Assembly: GCA_000818945.1 (NCBI GenBank)
Contig: KN805370.1
Span: 965,715-1,029,714, forward strand
Reading direction: 5' to 3'
Length of the DNA: 64,000 nucleotides
Origin: Schizochytrium sp. CCTCC M209059
Taxonomy: Eukaryota > Sar > Bigyra > Thraustochytrida > Thraustochytriidae
In this document: piece by piece, positions 1 to 10,621 of the stretch
Numbering within the stretch: position 1 is the stretch's first letter
Layout: each line of letters begins with the position of its first letter
Program-made: the position numbers and the translations under genes
Notes under the pieces: generated by a model
Told to the model about the DNA's origin: nothing
Seen by the model: only the letters and a program-made list of their open reading frames with translations
Databases searched by the model: none

Positions 1-89
1 TTACTTTGCTTCAATCTTTGGTGGGCATCGTTCGCGACTGTGATGTTCTAACGCTCTCTTGCGCGAAAAAACAACAATTATTGTAACAG

Positions 90-1541
90 TCGTCTTGTTG
101 ATTGCGAACTGTCTTCGCTCTCGGAGAGGTTCCACAAGCTCACAAACCTCCAGCATCTGTACGTTTGACGAGTGCGAAATATCGCGAACAAGCAACGAGG
201 GGTTCAACCTGTCATCCAAGCATGGCGTTTACTGACGACCGAAAGCTCAGCGAACTGCAAGGCAATGGACTTCAGGAACTGCCCGATAAAATGGGCAAAT
301 TGGAGCTGCTTACCCATCTTGACGTCTCGGATAACTCGCTTTCAAAACTGCCCGAGAGCGTTTCACTCCTGACAAACCTGGAAACTGTGCACGCTACGAG
401 CAACGCTCTTTCTGCAATCGATTCACTATCGACCATGATCGAACTCCGAGAGCTACATTTGGGCGGTAATGAAGTAGAGTCCATTCCTGAAGCCTTTAGT
501 AACATCGGAAAGCAGATGACGTCGCTCGATCTCTCTGAGAACAACCTAAGCGAGCTGTCTGACCTCTTTGGTTCCTTTTCAATGTTGCACACAATGTAAG
601 TATACCCTGGCAAGGCAGTGTTAGCTTGCTGTCTCTCCCCATGCACGGCGTGCACAAAGGAGGAATTGGCTAAACTCACCTAAACTCGCTTCGACCTCAT
701 TCTTGTCCACTGTCACAGCGATCTTTCGGCCAATCGATTGTCGGATCTGCCGAGCTCCCTTGCGTCCGATGCGGTGACTGCAGTTATGCTGCGCAACAAC
801 GCTCTCCGCGAAGCACCTCAAGTGCTCGAACAAATGCCCAACCTTGGCCAGCTCACACTCGACGGGAATCAGCTTTCTGAGGTACCGAACTTTCTCCCCA
901 ACGCAGACCAGCTCGTGTACCTGACGCTCGGATCCAATGCTATTGACCCAGAGAGCCTTCTCTCGCTTAACTCGCTTCGGGGTCTTCGCACGCTTTCGCT
1001 CGACAACAACGACCTCGAATACTTGCCCGAAGGCTTCGGTGTCGGTCTCGAAAGTCTTCTCCTTCTTGACATCCGTAACAACTCACTCACGAGGCTTCCG
1101 GATTCTCTGGGTGAGCTTCATCTCGATTATCTTCAAGCTCTTCCCAACAATTTCTGCGGAAGCCTGCCCGACCTTCAAGTGGCAGTCTCCTCAGACGTGG
1201 AGTCAGGGCAAGAGTTTGAGGCATGCCCGTCCACGCCAGCGCCGACCATTGAGCGAACTCCGGTAACCGAGACCTGCTACCAGGAGGATATAAAGTACAA
1301 GGGTGAGCTCATTCCTGGACTCAAGTCTTTTCTGAAAGCTGAGACCACGGATAACTGCCATGCACTCTGCGACGCGTACCGTGATTGCAACTATTTTTCA
1401 CACAACGACTCGCGCGATCGATGCTACATGTACGTATCGATCGAGAAAGTGGTGTCTACCAAGCCAAAACGCAACTGGGTCTCTGCACGTATTCCTTGCT
1501 CCGAAGCTACCCCAGCGCCAACTCCCAGTCCAAGTAGCTAA
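90..1541 (+). CDS. Leucine-rich repeat protein with C-terminal Apple/PAN-like domain (5' end uncertain)
   Basis: I read this as exons 90-158, 251-595 and 719-1541, joined by two short introns; further exons probably lie to the left, so the gene is taken as 5'-partial. Joining restores the LRR spacing exactly: the donor GTACGT at 159 and the acceptor after 250 place a leucine at the junction and give LxxLxLxxNxLxxLP, and the donor GTAAGT at 596 with the acceptor after 718 restores the next repeat. About ten LRRs are visible, followed by a Pro/Thr spacer and a Cys-rich module (about 1275-1500) with the cysteine pattern of an Apple/PAN fold. The tail is Pro/Ser/Thr rich. LRR plus Apple domains suggest a cell-surface or secreted adhesion or recognition protein; this is inference, because no signal peptide is in view. 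The 3' end lies 116 bases from the convergent polyglutamine gene. Confidence 0.75.
159..250 (+). other. Intron in LRR gene
   Basis: This is a 92-base interval with donor GTACGT at 159-164 and acceptor CAG ending at 250. Without it the left exon meets an in-frame TGA at 166-168. With it the LRR consensus runs unbroken across the junction. Confidence 0.65.
596..718 (+). other. Intron in LRR gene
   Basis: This is a 123-base interval with donor GTAAGTATA at 596 and acceptor TGTCACAG ending at 718. Splicing joins a split Ile codon and restores the LRR hydrophobic spacing, while reading through hits a stop at 597. Confidence 0.85.
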
Positions 1542-1657
1542 TCTTTTACACAAAGTCATCTGGACTGCCGCTCCACTTGAAAAACGTATGGCCCCAAAAA
1601 GGAAGTACTAGGCCTAGATGCTATTTCCCAAGATTGATTTTTGATTTTACAAAAAAA

Positions 1658-2802
1658 TTAAAAGCAAATATTGCATGCCGATCCATCATGCCGCCAAGTA
1701 TTGTACACAAGAAATGCATCCTCTTTCGTCTTGGATTCTTTGGCCTGCATCGGCACACTCGACTCCGCACGAATATTGGCAGCAAATCTTGATGCTTCGT
1801 TGACCACGTCGCTTGCGCCGTGGTGCACGTCGCTCGTACCATGATGCAGCGCCAGACGAGAGCACGTACGCTGCTCTTCAGGTAGTGTGCCAGATGGAGC
1901 CTGAATTTCGGCTGAAGATCCACTTTTGCGCCGGTTGCCAACGCTCCTCTTGCCCATGGGAGGCCCTTTGCTAACTTCTCTTGACCGGGGAAGAGAAGGC
2001 CCAATCTTGTAGGTTCGTGCTTCCGCCATTGAAGGCACATCTTGCGGGGTCTTCGTTGTTGAGTGCAAGTTCGTATGTGTTGAAGCGAATGGCGCATGTA
2101 CAAGCGTATCTAAAATTGGCATTCCGGACATTGACTTGACCGCAATGTGTGGCAGAATGTTTTCTCCTAGAATGGACTGAATCGAGTTGACCTTCTCGAT
2201 CAGCTCGATCTCGACATCGCGCACTCTATGAATGGTGGAAGCCCACGACGTTGACGTAGATGTCTCGAGAAAGCTTTGAATAATGTCAATTTCTTGTTGC
2301 CGCATGCGACGCAGTGCAAGTTGCAACGAACCAAGCGCTACTCGAAAGTCCGTATTACTTTTGGGCTCAAACTCGATTATGAACGCACGAAGTGATAGGC
2401 ACTGCTCTTCCATAGCCATCATCGACCTGTAGATGTATTGAACAATCGATGCTTTCGCGTGCACGGAAGTTTCGGCCTCGAAGCGTCTCACTGTATTTTG
2501 GACAAGGTCCATAAGATAAGCTTGACCATTCTTCAGTCGCTCCCGCAGCGAGGAAATAATGTAATCTCCCAGAATTGGCCGACGGTGATTCCAGCTAGAC
2601 GCGTTTGGTTCGTGATGCTGGTGATGACGGTATATCTGTATAGCATTTGCGAGCTGCAGGTTCAAAGATGTTCCATTGTGCAGCGTTGGTTGTTGATGGT
2701 GTTGGTGCAACTGGGATTGCTGTTGTTGCGGCCGAGGACGACAATGATAAACGTGGTAAGGCTGCTGTTGTTGTTGTTGTTGTTGTTGTCGTTGTTGTTG
2801 CA

Positions 2803-2858
<56 letters not shown>

Positions 2859-2941
2859 AGGTTGTACAGATGTTGCTGTTGTCCTTGCTGTTGTACCTGC
2901 CAGTGCTGTTGCTGTTGTTGCTGCTGGTGGTATCGTTGTCG

Positions 2942-2987
<46 letters not shown>

Positions 2988-3059
2988 CGTTCTTGTTGCA
3001 TCTGCTGCTGGCGTAGGTTGTAGAGTTGTTTCTGCTGCCGTTGCTGTTGTACCTGCCGG

Positions 3060-3100
<41 letters not shown>

Positions 3101-3526
3101 GCGGTATCGTTGTTGTTGTTGGTGGTGGTGGTGGTGGGGTAGCGACTGCTGCGGCTGCTGTGACCGCTGCTCCTGCCGTGCTTGAAGATGCTGTTGATGA
3201 TCTTCTCGTAGTTGTGCTTGTGATTGTTTTTGTGATGGTTGTTGCTGCTGTTTTTGTGATTTTTCTTGTGATAATTGTTGATGTTGTCCTTGTGGTTTTT
3301 CTTGTGCTTGTCCTTGCTGCTGCTGCTGCCGCTGCTCCTGAGACATCGTCTGGAGGGATAACGTTTTGCCATTTTCATGTACTTGCTGCATTTGACGCTT
3401 GCTTGTATCTTCGTTCGGCTCTAGATTGAGCACGCGAGACTTGTCCTGATTGACACCGGTTGTCGTTGGTTCATGTGGCTGTGCTTGTTTAAGCAGCATC
3501 TGTTGCTGCTGCTGCTGCTGCTGTTG

Positions 3527-3578
<52 letters not shown>

Positions 3579-5070
3579 GGCTGTGCATCTCTGTCCTCAC
3601 AGCACGAGCCCTCGTTCTGCTTCTCATCCGATGTTTCGTTTGTCGATGCGAGCGAACTTTCAAGGGTTTTGCGCGATTGATCGTCTGCCCCAGGACCTTG
3701 GACCTCTTCATCGGAAAAATAGCTTGTCAGACATGCCTCGCCTCCGTTTGAGGCAGAGTGCGCCTTCGTATCTGCCGTCAGAGGTGCCGAGGAGTGCGAA
3801 ACACTGTGCCGGCGACGCTTCTGTTTAGGCTTTGCGTGGATGTCTGAACGAGATGCCATTTTCAAAGAGACGCCACGTTTTTGAGAAGACATAGCAGCGT
3901 TCTTTCTACCAGCTGGAGTACGCGAAGACTCGGTTGTTGACGGACTAATCAAGCAGTCTGTGAATCTGGGCATGTCAGCATGAGCTGGTTCTGGGATACG
4001 CATCATTTTGCGCATTGTATTTGTCATGAGTGGTACAGCTGCGTTTCTTTCGGCCATGGCTTTGAGGACATACTTGCTGTAGGCTTCTCTGGTGCCAAGA
4101 ATGTACTTGTCCGCGTTCAGAAAAGTTTCGAGTGCATTGTGACGAGCTAAGCTGCTCTTTTCCGAGCAATACATGGCGGCCACACGTGCCTGAGACTCCT
4201 TCGCTGCATTGACATCCTTGTGTTTATCCCAGTCTTGGTCAAGACGCTTGAAGAAGTTGGGCGCGGCTGCACTCACCTTTTTGCACGCCTGCGCCCACGC
4301 CCGCTCCTGATCTGCAGAGCGTACAAGATAATAGAGCCGGCAGCCCATTGGGCCGCTTGCGACAAGGCGTGAGCCATAGCGATGCAACTCACTCGCAATC
4401 ATGGACACACGTATACCGTCCTTCATGATGAGACGAACGAGGTCGCGACGTTGCGACTCCGGCGCCTGCAGTGCTCGGAATATGTAGTGCGCGGTTGCGG
4501 CCTGTGCATCATCCAAAAGGATTGTCTCGTTAGTACGTACTGTGTTTCCAATTTGACAAAGTCTCTACTTACAATTTCTGGGGACCCGTAGGTATCCAAG
4601 AGTTCAAGAGCGCCAGAAGATGATCGACCATAGGCTTCAAAGAGATCAGAATCTTTGGATTTCTTCACACCTTCAAGCTTTTCCCAAAAAGGATATGGCT
4701 CGTCAGCTCGTTTCTCGTGAGCGTTAGAATCGCTACGTCTGTCGTATGGAGCATCAGGACATCCCCTTCCTGGGACGCTGCTTTCATCTTCGTCCTCATC
4801 GTCTAGGTCTTCATCAAGCACAATCAACTCGGCCTCCTTGGCGACTTTGGACGAGCCGTTGTCGCTCTTGCCGCTCTCGACAACGGCATTGAGCGATGTG
4901 CTGTCCTTTTCTTTGCCTTCGCCGTCGCTGTCGCCTTCGAGGTCGCTGTCGCCTTCGAGGTCGTTGTCGTCGTCGTCGTTGAGGTGGTCCTCCTCATCCG
5001 CGTCGATGAGCGTAACGACCTGCCCTTTCAAAACCGCCGCTTCTGCGGGCCTGTCGGCGTCGCGGGCCAT
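1658..5070 (-). CDS. Polyglutamine-rich protein of unknown function
   Basis: The model is two exons, 5070-4573 and 4501-1658, separated by a 71-base intron, giving about 1113 residues. Exon 1 (about 166 aa) is acidic, with Asp/Glu runs typical of nuclear proteins. Exon 2 starts with a predicted helical region of about 190 residues, continues through a basic linker, and then has some 300 residues dominated by glutamine in several long runs (about 2700-3600), mixed with His and Arg. The last 300 residues are again ordered-looking and helical, followed by a basic tail. I recognise no catalytic motif. Acidic, basic and poly-Q segments together would fit a transcriptional or chromatin-associated scaffold, but this is inference from composition only. 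The other strand of the repeat zone is also open (poly-L/V/A), which is a shadow. The gene is divergent from the hydrolase gene at 5634. Confidence 0.8.
2760..3580 (-). repeat. CAG and CAA trinucleotide tracts encoding polyglutamine
   Basis: Several long triplet runs lie inside the coding sequence. The tracts at about 2803-2857 and 3497-3578 read mainly CAG on the coding strand, while the tracts at about 2763-2790 and 2940-2994 read CAA. Short mixed CAG/CAA pieces lie between them. All keep the reading frame. Confidence 0.9.
4502..4572 (-). other. Intron with perfect TACTAAC branch site
   Basis: On the minus strand the donor is GTAAGT (4572-4567), a TACTAAC heptamer lies at 4535-4529, and the acceptor CAG ends at 4502. 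Both flanking exons are in phase 0. The branch-to-acceptor distance of about 27 bases is normal for a compact intron. Confidence 0.85.
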
Positions 5071-5633
5071 GGCGGAGAAGGACCTCCCCCGCCCGCCCCG
5101 GGGTCCGCGTAGCCAAGCAGCCAGACAATTGCTCTACGCGCAAATGCGTCTGCTCTGCTCAACGCTAACCACGAGGGACGCTCAGGGTGCCAACCCCCGC
5201 GCGGACCGTTCTCAGAACGGTCCGCTCTCGGTCCGCTCTAGCGTCGACTTGAAGGCTTCCCTGCGTGCACGTGTCGCTCTGTTTTGCCAGGATACATACG
5301 TTCGACCAACAGCGATGGCGACCGACACCCCGCGCAACGGAGCTGCAAGCAAGCAAGCGAGCGAGCGAGCAAACAAGCAAACCGAAGAACGACCGACAGC
5401 TGGGCGCGCGGCGGCAGAAAGTCGTCTCGCTCTGGCTGGACGCGCCGCCCCGCCGCCGCCGAGGGCGCCGACGCCCCGCTCGCCGGTCGAAGAAGACGAC
5501 TGGAGACACTCACATTGGCCTGCCTCCAAAGGGTACTGGGGACTGGGCCAACTACATTTGGAGCGACAGGGACAGCGACAACGACAACGAAAGCGGCAGC
5601 GGGCGGACTGGAGCGCGGCGGGTCGGGGCGGAG

Positions 5634-7079
5634 ATGATCATCGGCGCGGCAAGGCTGCGCAGCCGGCAGCGGCAGATCGCAATTGGGGCGGAGCTGCGGC
5701 GGTGGCGGAGACCGAGGTTGGCAAGATACGCCTCGTCGAGGAGCGGGGCCGCTGAGAGCACGAGCATGCACGACTTTACCGGAGCAGACGTGGGGCTGCC
5801 GTGGGCAGAGCGCCCCGAGACGGTGGGCGTGTCGTCCGCGGCGCTCGAGCGGCTGAGCGACTTTCTGGAGCACACCGTGGACAAATCGATCGGGCACAGC
5901 TTTCCGATGGCAGGCGCACTCATCGCACGACGCGGAAAGGTGGTGTACTACAAGGGCAAAGGAGATGCCCGGACCGAAGAGGGCACGCCGCTGCAGTCGG
6001 ACTCAATCTTCCGCATCTATTCGATGAGCAAGCCTTTTACCTCGCTGGCGCTCCTCATGCTGCTGGAAGAGGGCCGGCTGACTCTTGAGCAGCCGGCGCA
6101 TCTCTATCTCGGTCCTCGGTGGGAAAAGGAGAATTTGCGGGTCCTCGAAGCAGATGCCAAGGAGACCGTCCCGTGCACCAATGATATCACCATCCGGGAT
6201 CTTCTGACGCACACGGCCGGACTTTCGTATGGTTTCTTTGACAAGTCGCCGCCCAACCCGGTTGACGCCTACTACGCCAAGTCGAACGCGGCCGCGGCAA
6301 AGAAGAACGAGACCCTTGCCGAGATGGTCGATCGCTTTGCAGACCTGCCTCTGTGCCATCAGCCTGGCGAGGCCTGGAACTACAGTCATGCCGTCGAAGT
6401 GCAAGCCCGCGTCGTTGAGGTCATTTCCGGCAAGACGATTGGCGAGTTTCTCCGCGAACGCTTCTTCGAACCTCTCGACATGCGCGACACCGCCTTTACG
6501 CTGGACGAGGAAAAGTACCGTCGCCTTGTCAGCTTGCACGTGGAGAAGCCAGACACGAGCAAGAAGGATGTGACCCGATCCCACATCCGGCAAGGAAATC
6601 ACACGCCTAGCATGCGCCTTGAGGCTGCTGGTCAAGGCCTCGTTTCGACATTCCGTGATTACGCGCGGTTTTGCCAATTTTGCATGAACGAAGGCGAGCT
6701 GGATGGGCGACGTCTTTTGGGGCGCAAGACATTTCAACTTGCAGTTCGCAGCCACTTGCCTGAAAACCGCGATATTTCGCAGCTTGCAGTGCCCAGCTAT
6801 GCAAAGGAGTACGCCACGCGTGGAATTGGTTTTGGCCTTGGTTTTGCAGTGCACATGGACCCGGCGCTCAGCGGACTGCAAGGGAGCGCAGGCCAGTATT
6901 ACTGGGCCGGCGCTGCAAGCACGGAGTTTTTTTGCGACCCAGAGGAAGACCTCTTTGCCATGTTTTTTACACAGGTTTTGAACCGCGACGAGATCAAGAT
7001 GCCGCTGCGCACGCTTTTCGCCAACATTGTGTACGGGACCTTGGTGGATCGTCAATCCGGACCGCGGAGCAGTCTCTAA
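5634..7079 (+). CDS. Class C beta-lactamase family serine hydrolase (LACTB/esterase-like), probably mitochondrial
   Basis: About 481 residues from the ATG at 5634. The family catalytic motif SxxK is seen as SMSK (residues 130-133), preceded by FRIY. HTAG (193-196) and the glycine-rich YYWAGAAS block near the C-terminus follow, in the order and spacing of class C beta-lactamases, family VIII esterases and LACTB. The usual second motif Y-x-N is Y-S-H here (250-252). The first 45 residues are Arg/Ala/Ser rich with no acidic cluster, resembling a mitochondrial presequence; an internal ATG at 5766 (residue 45) would give a cytosolic form. The likely activity is a serine peptidase or esterase, with the substrate unknown. 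The frame is open well upstream of 5634, but that part is Arg/Ala low complexity and lies in the head-to-head promoter with the poly-Q gene. Confidence 0.9.
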   Translation: MIIGAARLRSRQRQIAIGAELRRWRRPRLARYASSRSGAAESTSMHDFTGADVGLPWAERPETVGVSSAALERLSDFLEHTVDKSIGHSFPMAGALIARRGKVVYYKGKGDARTEEGTPLQSDSIFRIYSMSKPFTSLALLMLLEEGRLTLEQPAHLYLGPRWEKENLRVLEADAKETVPCTNDITIRDLLTHTAGLSYGFFDKSPPNPVDAYYAKSNAAAAKKNETLAEMVDRFADLPLCHQPGEAWNYSHAVEVQARVVEVISGKTIGEFLRERFFEPLDMRDTAFTLDEEKYRRLVSLHVEKPDTSKKDVTRSHIRQGNHTPSMRLEAAGQGLVSTFRDYARFCQFCMNEGELDGRRLLGRKTFQLAVRSHLPENRDISQLAVPSYAKEYATRGIGFGLGFAVHMDPALSGLQGSAGQYYWAGAASTEFFCDPEEDLFAMFFTQVLNRDEIKMPLRTLFANIVYGTLVDRQSGPRSSL

Positions 7080-7291
7080 ATACGACAACGATGATCAAGA
7101 AGATGACGACGAAGAACAAGAACAAGAAGAACAAGTATGGCGCAAGGCAATTCAAGATCTACCACTTCGACTTTGAATAAACTACTCCTTGCACATGGCA
7201 TATATAATCAGAGCTTCCATCATTTTTGTTTACGTTTTAATTCTGTTCCCTTTACCACATGATTGTGTGCGGTAGCTGCGACATGTACATC

Positions 7292-8778
7292 TCACGACTT
7301 CGCGGCAGGGTCGCCGGAAGCCGACTTGTCCTTGGAGGCGCGGTTTTTGTTATAGCTCGGAGGCGGATTATTGCGGAGATCCTGGATGCGACGCTGGGCC
7401 TCTGCTTCTTGCTGCATTTCCAGCTCAAGCTGATCCATGTTGGTCATTACCATTTCCACAAACTCGGCACGGGTGTGCCAGATAGCATTCTTTACCTTTG
7501 CCGGGAAGTCTGAACGAGCAGGAATGTAATAAACGTCAGCTGTCTCTTTGAAGTTGACGCGTCTTGACTTTGGGCCCAACGCAGGGCTATTGAAGCTCCC
7601 CGCACTGCTCGCCGAGTCGAGGGATGAGGAAATTTGCGTCAGGCCGCCCGAGGCGCCTGCACCAGCGCTCGCATCGGACGTGCTTTGGCCTTCATCCGAG
7701 GCAATCCAAGATGCGATCTTTTTGAAAAAACCCTTGCTCTTGGATGAGGATGGAGCCTCGCGCAGCTGCACTCGCAGAGAGGGTGGCTTGCTGCGCGTTC
7801 GTGCCGATGCAATGGCCGCACGTCGCGCATTGATACCCATGTCGATTCCTTTCGTCATTCGCGTGGCGCCTGGAGAATGCGACAGAGGCGCCGAAGTGCC
7901 AGCAATGCCAAGGCGATCTAAGTAACCTCGGCGAATCATCACTTCTGAACGTGGGGTCTTTGCTGCGCCCGACTCTGCTGCCTCTGCGCGGTTCACCGCC
8001 TCGGCGGCCTTGGCAAGCTCGAGGCGTTGCTTTTCTAGAAGCTGCTGTTTGTGCTCCCGTGCGATCATAGCAAGATAATCAGGAAGCTCTACCATGCGAA
8101 CTGCCTTTTTTCTCGACTTCGAGGCGGTACGTGCGCGCTGCGGTGTTTTGACTGTCCTGGAAACAGAAGAGCGTGGGGAAGAGGCAGGGGAGGCGGTTGA
8201 GGCAGAAGCGCTCGTGCTTGCCGCGTCTTTCTCTCCACCAGCTCCACCTTCCGAGGCCTTTTCTCCCGGAGAGCCCGTCTCCAAGACGCGTGCCGGAGTG
8301 CTGGATGGCTGGGTCGTCTGTTGTTTGGTGGCGGCATCCTCTTTGCCTTGCTTCTCACCTGCGTTGCTGCTCTCAAGCGCAAGCTTGCCCAAGGTGTCAA
8401 GAACGGTTTTCGGGTCTGCCGGAGCACCTGTGCTCGAAATGACGACCTTGGCGTCTGCGTCGTCCTCTTTAGAGGACGTAGGAACAACTTGAGCGGCGAC
8501 TGCCGGGGCATCTTTTCCCGCTGTACCAGGGGCACGCGGAGGGCTCGCGCTGCTTGGCGCAGCGCTTTGCCCTTGCGAGTCTGACGCACTCGTTCCTGTT
8601 GCTGCAACGAGAGAGCCCTTTGCCAGTCCCGAAGACCCGCGAGGGCTACCAGACCGCGGAGACCGCGGTCCTCGGCGTGAAGAGAGCGATTGCGCCTCTG
8701 CCTTCTCGAGTGCTTTGGCAATATTACTTTTCGCGGGTGGAGGAAGCCGAATTGGTTGCGGTGCTTCGGGCAGATTGA

Positions 8779-8812
<34 letters not shown>

Positions 8813-9494
8813 TTCCTCATCGTCATCATCTTCGCCGTCGTCATCGACTTCGATCTCCGTGAGCTTGGTATGTTCTGAGATCATCCCTTCGATGACGCGC
8901 AGCTCCTCATTGATGTCGGTGATGACGGGGTCCACGCCATAGTTGAGATCATTATCATCAACCTCTTCATCGCCCTCCTCGTCAGTTCCCTGGTTCTCTT
9001 CCATAAGATTATGATGGCTCCCGCCAAGCTCGTCGTTGGCGCGATGGAACTCTTCGCGGATTTGCTTGCGGGTTTGCTGGTCGCCCCAAACAAAAGACGG
9101 GTGCGACTCGTTCAGCCAGCTAGGTTTTCGCCGGTGAATGAAGCCTCGCCTTCTTTCCTCGGGGCTTGGCTCGTGCTTGTCACTAGCGCTGTCCTGCTCT
9201 CCCGCTTTCCCCGTCGCTGCTGCTGCTGCTGCTGTTGCTGCTTTTCCAGCTGATGTGCCTGCAGCTGTCGCGGCTTGGGCACCGGTCGCGGCTCCGGTCG
9301 CCCCCGCGGCGGCCGACGCCTCGTGCTCTCGCTCTCCTGCGTCCTCGGCCTTCGCGCTTGCGCCCGCGCCCGCGCCCTCCCCGGCCGCGCGCTCGCCGGC
9401 AGCTGCAGCAGCAGCGGCAGCGTCGTCGGCAGCGGCCGCGTCGCCGGCATCCTCAGATGCCCGCGGCGATCCCGCGCGCCCCTCCTCGCCGCCG
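7292..9494 (-). CDS. Large acidic/low-complexity protein with C-terminal RVxF-type motif; N-terminus lost in gap
   Basis: The reading frame enters from the assembly gap at 9494 and ends at 7292, giving about 734 residues without their start. The first part is Ala-rich low complexity. A conserved-looking stretch around 9000-9150 (with a PSWLNESHPSFVWGD segment) follows, then a run of Asp (about 8780-8830), a long Ser/Ala/Pro disordered region, and an ordered C-terminus. That end carries RVNF followed by a VYYIPARSDF block and a helical WHTRAEF segment (about 7400-7560). Blocks of this kind recur in stramenopile proteins (from memory, not searched), and RVxF is the canonical docking motif for protein phosphatase 1. 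The C-terminal tail is basic. No enzyme domain is seen. The function is unknown, and a PP1-regulatory or scaffold role is inference. Confidence 0.7.
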
Positions 9495-9931
9495 NNNNNN
9501 NNNNNNNNNNNNNNNNNNNNNNNNNNNNNNNNNNNNNNNNNNNNNNNNNNNNNNNNNNNNNNNNNNNNNNNNNNNNNNNNNNNNNNNNNNNNNNNNNNNN
9601 NNNNNNNNNNNNNNNNNNNNNNNNNNNNNNNNNNNNNNNNNNNNNNNNNNNNNNNNNNNNNNNNNNNNNNNNNNNNNNNNNNNNNNNNNNNNNNNNNNNN
9701 NNNNNNNNNNNNNNNNNNNNNNNNNNNNNNNNNNNNNNNNNNNNNNNNNNNNNNNNNNNNNNNNNNNNNNNNNNNNNNNNNNNNNNNNNNNNNNNNNNNN
9801 NNNNNNNNNNNNNNNNNNNNNNNNNNNNNNNNNNNNNNNNNNNNNNNNNNNNNNNNNNNNNNNNNNNNNNNNNNNNNNNNNNNNNNNNNNNNNNNNNNNN
9901 NNNNNNNNNNNNNNNNNNNNNNNNNNNNNNN
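9495..9931. other. Assembly gap (437 N)
   Basis: A run of N separates the Ala-rich 5' part of the minus-strand gene from a purine-rich repeat region. It hides the start codon and promoter of that gene. The flanks are extremely GC-rich on the left and a GGGA repeat lies to the right. Confidence 1.
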
Positions 9932-10621
9932 CAAGGGTTTCTCGGGGTGCACACTCCAAGCTGTGTTTTGCACGCCGCGATGAGCGAGCGAATCCGGAGG
10001 GAGGGAGGGAGGGAGGGAGGGAGGGAGGAATGGAGCGAGCGAGCCTGGCCGGGTCTGCACGTGCGGGCGGCCGCCGCGCTTTCGAGAGCTGTCCCGAAGA
10101 CACACGGTGAGAGGAGCGAGAACGCGAAGGGCACGAGGGTGGCGGCACGGAAGAGCCCGAGCGTTCATCCCATGTTCCCCCCGGGAGTGCACACCCCTTT
10201 TGTCAAATCAGAATGGGAACGCGCGGCAGGAAGTCGTTGTGCGCGCTGCAGCCGTGATCTTGTTCTACATCTTTCACGTGCCAGTCAGTGGTGGGCGAGA
10301 GGAGAGCGTCTCAAAAACGAAGGGAGGAAGGCTCTAGACTCGCAGCAAGGTAGAGCGAAGGCCAGAAGGAGCACTGCCAGGCAATTGCAATCTTCGAGTT
10401 GTGCCAGGGCCCCGGCCGCGAAGCTCAAGCACTCATTGCTCGGGCAGTTGCGAGTGGTGCGGAGTGTCGCACGTGGGGAGTGAGAGGAACAGCTGCTTTG
10501 CTCATCTAGTCGAGCAGACACAGCTCGCGCTCGCTTTCGCGCTCGCCTTCGCGCGCTCGCGGCCGTTTTCGTGCGTGCGAATCGTCTCAAGGTTTGCAAA
10601 TCGCCATCGCAGCAGCAAGCG
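9932..10621. other. Region between gap and next gene, with GGGA repeat
   Basis: No supported gene. A GGGA tetranucleotide tract occupies about 9997-10028. The rest is GC-rich and open in several frames by composition. It is the head-to-head promoter space for the genes at 7292-9494 and 10622-12892. Confidence 0.6.

Noticed and set aside
2647..3429. Plus-strand frames rich in Val, Ala and Leu across the poly-Q gene
   Set aside because: They are the complement of CAG/CAA repeats in a well-supported minus-strand gene and have no other sequence content.
9932..10192. Continuation of the minus-strand frame beyond the assembly gap
   Set aside because: The frame is open only because N is neutral and the GGGA repeat encodes PPSL units; nothing there looks like protein.
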